NCBI RefSeq assembly: GCF_963675165.1
Contig: NC_087391.1
Coordinates: 3,584,646-3,648,645, forward strand
Length of the DNA: 64,000 bases
Reading direction: 5' to 3'
From: Halichondria panicea
Taxonomy: Eukaryota; Porifera; Demospongiae; Suberitida; Halichondriidae
Made by a program: the position numbers and the translations under genes. Below, one piece after another: positions 56,801 to 64,000 of this stretch (positions are counted from its first letter, which is position 1; every line of letters starts with the position of its first letter). The notes under the pieces are model-generated. The model saw nothing but the letters and a program-made list of their open reading frames with translations, was not told where the DNA came from and searched no databases.

Positions 56801-59800
56801 GAGGTAGTGGAGGAGACATACAATGCTCTGCAGGCTCAGCTGGTCGCTGTGAAGGTAGAGCACACCACCAACATAGCCAAAATGGCCACTGACACAGCAG
56901 ACGCTCACAAAAACTACTCTGACATGTGTGATAAGGTGAGCCCTATCTCACCTTCCTGTCACATCACTGTGCAAATTAATTACAGTGGAGCCATACATGT
57001 TAATTGTTAGTAAAGATAATTATTGCATGCATGTTAATTTTACTCAATAACCTGTCCATAATAATTATACCTCGAGGCGTGGCCGCATAAGGGATGCGGT
57101 AAAGCTGACTCAGTTATGTGTGTGCATGTGTGTGTCTATGTGTCTGTTCCAGTTGTAGCTGCTGGCTGTGCTCAACAGTTGCAATGCCAACAGATTCTAT
57201 AGGCTTCTACCCACGTGCTCTTGGATTTTGTTTTCTTCTTGAGTTTACTCACAGTGAAGGCTGTTGCAGTCTTCTTAGAGTCGTTCATAGCATCAACAAT
57301 TTTCTATTGAACTTACTTGTATGAGTTAACCTTACACCAAAGCGCTTGGCTACAAGAGTCAGCTGCAAACAGAAGCTGCAGCCATTTGTGAACTCTGGCC
57401 TCTTTGCAGATACAAATGTACTAGGAAAAGCACCTTATCATCATTCTGATAGATCACAGTAGATCACATGTATGTTTCCTTGAAGATCATCTCTGTAGCC
57501 CACCAGCTCAGGTTCTTCTTCCATAACACTCCAAAACTTTTTAAGGGAAGCTAAGGGAAGCAAAACATGCCTCGAGGCATTCAGCACCAGTGCTTGCTTG
57601 CAACATTCATTCATAGTCATTATTGTATTATACATGTTATGCTCTTGTTTCTTGTTGTTGTAAGCAAGCTTTCTTTTTTCAGGCAGCAAGTTTGGAGAAA
57701 GAGCTGGAGGTGCTTGGCATATCCATAATGACCATCAGCCGTGAGCTCAGCATTGCCAGCACACGCCTCAACTCCATGAGAACCACTCTTACTGAGAAGG
57801 TTCACGAGTTAGAGGTATCTGTTTGTGAAAAATTAATCCCGTACAAGCATGTTAGTGTAACGACAAATCTAGTACTCTTGACTCAAAGTCGATTATTCGG
57901 GTTGGTTGAAGCTATATGTACCTAGAACATACATGGGCCTAACACTCGCTCACTTTGAAATATCTGTATGCACATGTACATGTGCAGTGGGACTGTCATG
58001 TATGTATCTTGTTACGGCTGTAGTTAGTGCATGGACCCGAATCTCGCTCTTTTTGAAATGTCTGTATTTATGTATGTTAAGATGCACTCATACAGAGTGC
58101 TTTAATTTACTGTAAATTAACGTTGTCTTTCTATATAGCAAAACATTGCTGATATGACCGATGAAATCACAGATAGAGACGATACTCTCTCAGAAATAGA
58201 GGTTTGTAAACATGCTACTAGCATGCTTCTGACATTTCACTGTTGGCACTCCCTGTAGCCAGTCTGTGATTCTCTTGAGTCTGATTTCAAAGAAAAGGGT
58301 GATCATTATGAGACAAAGAAAAAGGATATTATTGGTGTGTTTCCAGCATCAATTAACCCTTAGATTATACCGGTCATACTGTCACACAGCATTGAAGAGC
58401 AAACGTTCTGAATTGGATGATGGTATAAAGAGAATTGAGAGAGATTTAGAAAAAATTCACTTACCACAGGTACGTACATGTACCATGTTATACCACGATT
58501 AATATGGGGGCCGAAAAAATGGTTGCCACGTGACAGTTGCCACTTAAAAGTTCCACTGCCACTGCTGCTACCGCTACCGCGATTTGTACTACTAAATGGC
58601 GCAGGTCCGGAGCCACGCTCACCTACAAGCTGATGGCTAAAGTGCTGGAAAACTTTCCTCTTCTGATCTTCACGATCGAAATCTTGAGAGAGCTCTAGCA
58701 GAACTGCAGCTGGAGGTTCTAAACAGCCATAGCTATAGATTAGATAGAATTTTAGGTTAGCGTAGGCATGGTGGAAGTGGCGATAACTGCCTCGCGGTAT
58801 TCTAGGCAGCAACCGTTTACCGCAAATGCGGTGAAAGTATTTGTGAGGTAGCTGTTGTTAGCGGGGTGCAATGCACGCGGGTAGCGATGGCGGGTGACCC
58901 TTCCATAGCCACCATACTTAATTTGTTCAACGTTCAATACCAACCTAATCTTTTTTGCCTTCTGGGGTCCTCAGCACTAAAGCATTCTTACATTGCGTGA
59001 CTGTACATGTATGTTTAATACAGGAGAAGTTACGTATGGAGTCACTACGATGTCGTACTTACACTCGACAGCGTCTGCGTGAGAGGGTGATAGAAGTGGA
59101 AGAAATGGAGATGAGAGTGGTGGAGGCCAGGAAACAACTCGCTGCCATCACAAACGAAAATGAGAGGTGAATATAATTATTGTGTGTTCTCTCGTACATG
59201 GTGCAGTAAATATATATACATGTACGTGTACCTATTGATGGGCGTGGCTTAGTTGAGGAGAGGGGTTGGCGTGAGGTTCAACAACAGGTTCACTCTTTGT
59301 CCTTGGCTGTACGTGCGTGTGTGTGTGTGTGTGTGGAGAGGGTACATGACATACGTGAACTATACAATCATCATACTAGCTAACTCACTTTGATCATCCC
59401 CAGCATGATACGTAATTCATGATACGTACCCAAGTCCAATACAGTTGAATGTGCATCAGCCTTTGCAACAGAGTATAAAACAGTTACAGTACAATTAACA
59501 ATTCAAAGTGCATTCGTTAATTGGGTCAATTGCTCAGTCCCTTTTCACTTGTACAACTCTCTTGCTAATTCATATGTGCTCACTCATTGCTCAACATTTC
59601 CACGCATCCACAGGATTGAAAAGGTAAGTGTACTCGTATTTTACACAGTAAATGCTATGTGAACTGCTGAAACTTCTTACAGGCAAGCGATGATTTGAGC
59701 AACGATATTGAACAGCTGAAAACACTTTTTGCAGCTAGAACTGAAGTTGAAAAGCAGCTAGATGACGCTTTGAGAATGCACAGAAGTGAGTGTATAAAAT

Positions 59801-60155
59801 GTGCAGCCCGTATGTACATAAATGTATGCAGGTAAGTTATCCAAGCAATGGAAGGACAATGAGGAATTAGAAAAGGTGGGTGGTATTGCCTACTTTTATG
59901 TTTGTGCCAATGCTCCAATTATAGACAGCATCTAAAAGAGATGAAGTACTGCTAAGTGACCTCACTAGGGTAAAGAAAGAATCGGAAAAAAGGCTGGAAA
60001 AGTATGTATTGAACCATTGTATTGAAACCGTTGTACACTATAATTAATCATTATTTCCTCAAAGGATCACTTCGATTCATGAAGGATTTGATCGAGAGCT
60101 ACAGGAGTTTACAGACTATCTTACAACTGCAGCAATAGTTGACTCCATGCAATGA
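50893..60155 (+). CDS. Long coiled-coil protein, family not assigned
   Basis: Twenty-seven exons join in frame to 743 residues: 50893-50983, 51106-51185, 51971-52082, 52215-52267, 52318-52400, 52463-52540, 52600-52654, 52759-52857, 54003-54058, 54109-54172, 54366-54475, 55296-55377, 55447-55513, 55597-55660, 56232-56342, 56411-56482, 56800-56935, 57683-57814, 58139-58201, 58259-58334, 58390-58469, 59024-59166, 59614-59623, 59683-59785, 59832-59875, 59925-60001, 60065-60155. Almost the whole protein is heptad-rich (SELKDIDEEADQSEKTHEVL, LKRKLEEGEEKTKRLQKS), with no other domain. The size and all-helix build resemble CCDC175/CCDC178-type proteins of the ciliary or spermatogenic set, but this is a guess. 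Exon 23 has only 10 nt and is needed to keep frame. It may be a structural or tethering protein. Confidence 0.85.
51412..51915 (+). repeat. TGCCTCGGTGGAG element in coiled-coil gene intron 2
   Basis: It starts ATGCCTCGGTGGAGATGCCA and ends ..TGCACCGAGGCA, with the same internal blocks as 48572-49125. This copy has the clearest inverted ends. Confidence 0.85.
52891..53844. repeat. CCATAGATA-family element with a nested MITE
   Basis: CCATAGATACAAGAGAGAGG at the left is mirrored by CCTCTCTCTTATGG at the right, with GATTGGAAAC..GGTCACG / CCTCGTTTCCAATC also mirrored. A separate TTAA-bounded element lies inside at 53465-53666. Confidence 0.7.
53465..53666. repeat. TTAAGGTGAC MITE, nested
   Basis: TTAAGGTGACATATTTTCGC and its mirror ..GAAAATACGTCACCTTAA bound a 202-bp unit with TTAA at each end. 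Confidence 0.75.
54890..55097. repeat. TACCGTATAGCG MITE in coiled-coil gene intron 11
   Basis: TACCGTATAGCGTGTAATTTTC and ..GAAAATTACCCGCTATACGG are inverted ends; inside, CGTGGTT../..AACCACG pieces allow further folding. Confidence 0.85.
57068..57580. repeat. CCTCGAGGC element in coiled-coil gene intron 17
   Basis: TACCTCGAGGCGTGGCCGCA at the left and ..CATGCCTCGAGGCAT at the right bound the unit. A stretch near 39600-39700 carries the same text inverted (GTCAGCTTTACCGTATCCCT, GCGGCTACGCCTCGAGGC), so this is a second member of the family. Confidence 0.65.
58505..58960. other. GC-richer block in coiled-coil gene intron 21
   Basis: The stretch is richer in GC than its surroundings and has a minus-strand open frame from 58812 with GERGSGPAPFSS and GSGSSSGSGTF. 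No family was recognised. It could be a piece of another gene or a mobile element. Confidence 0.4.
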
Positions 60156-60694
60156 ATGTTGTTATTATTATTACATGTCACATGTACTATATGTATACTC
60201 TTATCTACTCTTGATGTTGTATATGAAAATTTGGCCAGCTTGGTGTGACTCCTGCATGAATCAAATTGGTACACCCACTCATTTAATTAATATTGCTTTT
60301 TGGGGTGGTCCGTTCAATATAATTATATGCTGAGAAACTAGACTAGAGTCAGAGTCTGGACTAGAGTACGTCTGGAGTGAGTGTTAGGCAAATAAAAATG
60401 AAATTGTCCCTAAACATGACCAATGTGCATGGATTGTATCTCAAATTCCCAGCGAGACATGGCACAATAATAATAAATTATTATTGTATCGTAGATCTAT
60501 GTTTTAATATGGTAGCAATTAAGCGCAAGCAGTTGGGCTATTTTGGTATAATTATCCTAAGGCTGTGCATGGTGGACTGATCAAAGCATAATTATTGTTA
60601 TAGCGCCAATTATACACTGTATATAGATCTACATGTACGTACGTATGTATGACTGCATATGTCTAAATGTTAACTAATTTGTTGTCGTTGCAGT
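60156..60694. other. Intergenic spacer
   Basis: AT-rich DNA between two genes on the same strand. It probably holds the promoter or a 5' untranslated exon of the aminotransferase gene. No other feature is seen. Confidence 0.5.
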
Positions 60695-63405
60695 ATGGAT
60701 TGTGCCAAACCCGCTGGTATATTCCAGTTCTCTGTTGTGGATGAGCTAATTCACCAGTCTGAGGTATGGCAGTGTTTGCTATTGGCGTAGAGAAATTTGG
60801 GTATAAATACAGACAATTAAGTGATCAGTTTCTCAACTTGCTGTATAGCCTAGCTATAATTATAACAAGAAGTCCTCAAAAAGATTTACAGCACCAAGTA
60901 AATCTTTTATGACGCTGGACTCTAATGATCGAGGGAGGACTGGGTTCATTATTCATTATTTAGTAATAAAGATAAGTGCATTGTCAATAAAAACGTTGAC
61001 CTCGCTGACATCAGCAATAATTTTATGCTGCAAGCAAAGAGGGAGCTATGTTGATCTGAAACAAGTTTGCAACTAACATTTTATCTTTTTGCTGGAAAAT
61101 CATAAAGAAAACAGATGGTACAAGTGGTGATTATATATAATGATACCACGTAGGAAGAGTTCAAGCCAGTCCCGTTTCCATTTGAACTACCAAAATTTGA
61201 GGGAACTGTGAATTTTGGAGCTGAAATGAAAGCTAAGCACTTCTATCTAAACGTAAGTATTGAATAATACTACAACAATAATAGAGTTGAATTAAAAAGG
61301 AATCTTGGACTTTTCTGAATCATGGAGCGTTTGGATCTGCAATAAAAGAAGGACTAAAATCCAGCGAGGTATAAGGCTGTAGTTTGCTCATTAATGCAAT
61401 CACTCAGCCCTGTTTTATAGATGTGGCGAGAGTATTGTGAGCAACAACCTCTCAAGTTTATGGATCGAGAAGTGTTTCAACATCTCATTCATGGACTGAG
61501 GAAACTAGCACGTTTTGTAGGTGCGTACTTTCATATTTACACAGTTAATTGACATAATTAAGAAACTAATGTTACTTTGCAGACGCAGATCCCGCGGATA
61601 TTGTGTTTGTACAGAATGCAACTACTGGGATTAATGCAGTGGTGAGATCTCTGGTTAAGAAGTTCCAGCCTGGTGACTCTATTCTCATGATTGACGTTGC
61701 CTATGGTGAGCGTATGCACATGCTGTATTGCAAATGGAGGTGTTAGTATTCACACTCTTGACTTTAGTGTCGAGGCAGGCTTATGCCTAATGACAAGTGA
61801 ATAGGAATCTCGTCACTGTAATGGTTATATGCTCTTTGCAGGTACTGTGAAGCTTGTGATTGAGGATGCTACTAGAGGCACAGGTATCACAATCAACGAA
61901 ATCAAGCTCCCTATTCCAGTGACATCACCGCAGGAGGTAAGCTTGATGAATAGTTCCTAGCTATCAAATTATTTATTACTTCTTTCAGATTGTGAAGCTC
62001 ATTGAAAAGTCACTACAGTGAGTCACATAATTATACATGTAAAGATGGTCATTTCACTGATACTTCTTTACAGGCCTAGCACTAAACTGGCTGTGTTGGA
62101 TCACATTCCAAGTAACCTTGCCTTCATTATGCCTATAAAGGTACTGTACATCAATACAGTCTGATTGTGCCCATGCTATAATTATGTGATTATCTTTTGG
62201 CAGAAATTAGTTGATGTCTGCCATGAAAGGTACGTATCCATGCAGTATTGTGTGAAGGCCCTATGACTCCTTTCACAATACAGAGGTGTGCAGGTGCTTG
62301 TTGATGGTGCTCACTGTCTGGGATCAATGAAGATTAGCATGAGGTTTGCGCTCTGTTTCTAATTCTGTCCTCAAATAGTCATAGTAAACTGATCGATGCA
62401 TTTAGCCACCGTTTCATGCTTTTCTATCCAGAGAATTGGGTGCAGACTACTATGCTGCCAATGGTCACAAGTGGCTCTGCTCTCCAAAGGTGAAGTGCAT
62501 AATCCCCTGAGTTCAAAAGTATCAAACACCTCTTCTTGCAGGGAACGGCTTTCTTGTATGTAGCTAGAAGCCATCAGCACATGATCCACCCTCCAGTAAT
62601 CTCATGGGGTTTTGGACACGGCTTCACATCTGAGTTCTCTTGGATTGGTTAGTGTTAATACTAATGAAGAGTAATGGTATTGAATTGACTGTTTTATAAT
62701 GAATACACAGCCTCAATGGACTACACCCCATACCTCTCCTTTCTCACTGGTGAGACAAAAATCTAGAACCTGATTGTAATCATTATTCTGTGTACATGGC
62801 AGTGCTCGATTTTTGGGATCATTACGGACAGGACAAAATGATTAAGTACATGTATGACACATCAAAAGAAGCAGGTGAACATGGATTTATAGTATGTCTT
62901 TGCAATGCCTATTAGTTTTATTATTTTGTATATGTATTTAGGATACTCATTCATTACTATTGCTGTGTAGGCCAACTACTGTGTGAGGCATGGCAGACAA
63001 GCTTGGTGGCAGATATCAGCATGTGTGGTCCAATGGCAGTGGTGAAGCTACCGGAGGGTGTGGTCCCACACTCGGCTAATCTGAGCCCCCCGTACAGTGA
63101 CCCAGCTGCACATGCTGTCATGAACATTCTCCACTTCCAGTACAAAATTGAGGTGAAGTACTATTAATACTGAGCATGAATTGTTGTCCTAATTTAAAAG
63201 TAGTAAGTGTAGCATGCGATGTAATTATAGAGAGCATACCTTAGTGGTAGTTATGTACTGCAACATTTTCCAGGTACCTGTGCGAGTGATAAATGGAGAG
63301 TTGTATGTACGGATTTCTGCTCATGTGTACAATGAACTCGGTGAGTTCAAGGTTCTTGCTGATGCAATCCTGGCTATCGTGAAGAATAACAGGACAACAC
63401 AGTGA
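60695..63405 (+). CDS. PLP-dependent class-V aminotransferase, isopenicillin-N-epimerase-like
   Basis: Sixteen exons join in frame to 441 residues: 60695-60763, 61154-61252, 61300-61368, 61421-61520, 61583-61705, 61842-61936, 61989-62017, 62074-62140, 62204-62229, 62284-62343, 62432-62489, 62542-62647, 62711-62749, 62803-62874, 62971-63152, 63274-63405. The protein has FLNHGAFG, the cofactor-contact block NATTGINAV, the PLP aspartate in VLVDGAHCLG and the Schiff-base lysine in ANGHKWLCSPKG, in family order. Related enzymes include CefD-type epimerases and cysteine desulfurase-like lyases; the substrate cannot be told. No targeting peptide is clear. The AG just before the first ATG could be a splice acceptor, so an upstream exon is possible. 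Confidence 0.9.
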
Positions 63406-63666
63406 ACTTATAATTAATGGCTTGAACATCTTGAACAACATGCAGGTAGCGACATACGTACACATGTACGTCATAATGTGTTTATAATTATGTTTATATG
63501 CTGACAAACACTTTGATGAAGGCATCTTGAATCTGTGCATGCAGTTATTAATCTGTGCATGCAATACTGTTTCAAATTTGTGGCAATTGGTTATTATAAT
63601 TATAAGCCATAAAATAATCCTTAACTAGTATTAAAAAAGATAATAAATAATAATTATTAATGAAGT
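63406..63666. other. Convergent spacer
   Basis: AT-rich 3' UTR region shared by two convergent genes. A short duplication of TTAATCTGTGCATGCA lies at 63531-63562. Confidence 0.5.
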
Positions 63667-64000
63667 TCATAATTTTGGTCTAATGAGAGATTCCTGTTTA
63701 CATGTAGCGACCATACTTCCATCTTCAGCGTACACCCTGAAAGAGGGAGTATACACTATAATTGCAGCACTAAAACAGTCAATACCTAGCTTACCGGCAG
63801 GTGGTCAATGATCTTCCATCCATAGCTCGCTCCACTTCAGCAACATAGAGGTACCAGTGCTGGGCTGCCACAGGACAGTGGAACCATACACTGTGGTCCA
63901 GTGATGTGACGAGGTCTATCGGTAGACCAGGGTACATGTTCAACACCAGTCTGGCCAAGAGCATGTCAGATGCATACACAATTGCTATTCTGTGGTAGTT
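63667..64000 (-). CDS. ACOT8: Acyl-CoA thioesterase 8-like, C-terminal exons (partial)
   Basis: The last exon is 63736-63667 and the preceding one 64000-63795, continuing past the window edge. The readable 90 residues include YASDMLLARLVL, the active-site block TSLDHSVWFHCP (Asp-His of the second hot-dog fold) and the end MVATCKQESLIRPKL, as in ACOT8/TesB thioesterases, which hydrolyse acyl-CoAs, in animals usually in peroxisomes. The C-terminus is PKL rather than the canonical SKL of mammalian ACOT8. Only the C-terminal part is visible, so orthology is probable rather than certain. Confidence 0.8.

Noticed and set aside
58360-58812. 150-codon minus-strand frame as a gene
   Set aside because: It overlaps exon 21 of the coiled-coil gene on the other strand and shows only low-complexity Ser/Gly text; kept as an odd block, not a gene.
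1-64000. CRISPR arrays, rRNA or tRNA genes
   Set aside because: Repeats are tandem microsatellites or inverted-repeat elements; no spacer-repeat pattern, rRNA block or complete tRNA cloverleaf was recognised.

Overview
The window is animal nuclear DNA from a compact, AT-rich genome, most likely a demosponge of the Amphimedon type. That assignment is inference: the genes are conserved metazoan genes (symplekin, TDP1, AP-4 sigma, ACOT8-like) cut by many introns of about 50-100 nt, and lie beside sponge-style genes (an Ig/FN3/CCP receptor, a beta-helix multi-pass membrane protein, an intronless POT-like transporter) among dense short inverted-repeat elements. I rebuilt exon structures by hand from splice sites, reading frame and remembered family motifs. 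Every multi-exon model closes in frame, but none was tested against transcripts.

Layout. 1-4428: a nearly complete, young Ty3/gypsy retrotransposon with one intact gag-pol frame and identical LTR ends, inserted into the coding sequence of an IQ-motif gene whose 3' part follows (4429-5120, +). 5553-7332 (-): caspase-like peptidase with a predicted N-myristoylation site. 7634-8601 (-): AP4S1 with a 12-nt microexon, divergent from 8746-11059 (+), an SLC46-like transporter; the 144-bp shared promoter holds a MARE-like palindrome. 11590-19965 (-): TDP1 in 18 exons, carrying an N-terminal PBZ (poly-ADP-ribose-binding) zinc finger. 19966-22905: repeats and a broken integrase. 22906-24264 (+): Ig-like/FN3/sushi receptor with phase-1 exons and two cytoplasmic YxxV motifs. 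24265-25576: a LINE-type RT relic. 25577-26206 (-): SGNH/GDSL hydrolase. 27008-30775 (-): 1255-residue beta-helix plus multi-TM protein, divergent from 31530-33089 (+), a POT/MFS-like transporter. 33090-36291: foldback and TIR elements. 36292-50603 (-): symplekin in 44 exons, head-to-head (289 bp) with 50893-60155 (+), a 27-exon coiled-coil gene with a 10-nt microexon. 60695-63405 (+): class-V PLP aminotransferase of the isopenicillin-N-epimerase type. 63667-64000 (-): the 3' end of an ACOT8-like thioesterase.

The genes do not form an operon or one pathway. The strongest biological lead is the PBZ-TDP1 fusion, which puts PAR recognition and repair of topoisomerase-linked DNA ends in one protein. 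Second-line leads are the LTR insertion with a read-through LTR-IQ frame, the receptor with paired tyrosine motifs, the myristoylated caspase-like protein, and several families of short DNA-transposon-like elements that fill introns. No CRISPR, rRNA or confident tRNA was seen.
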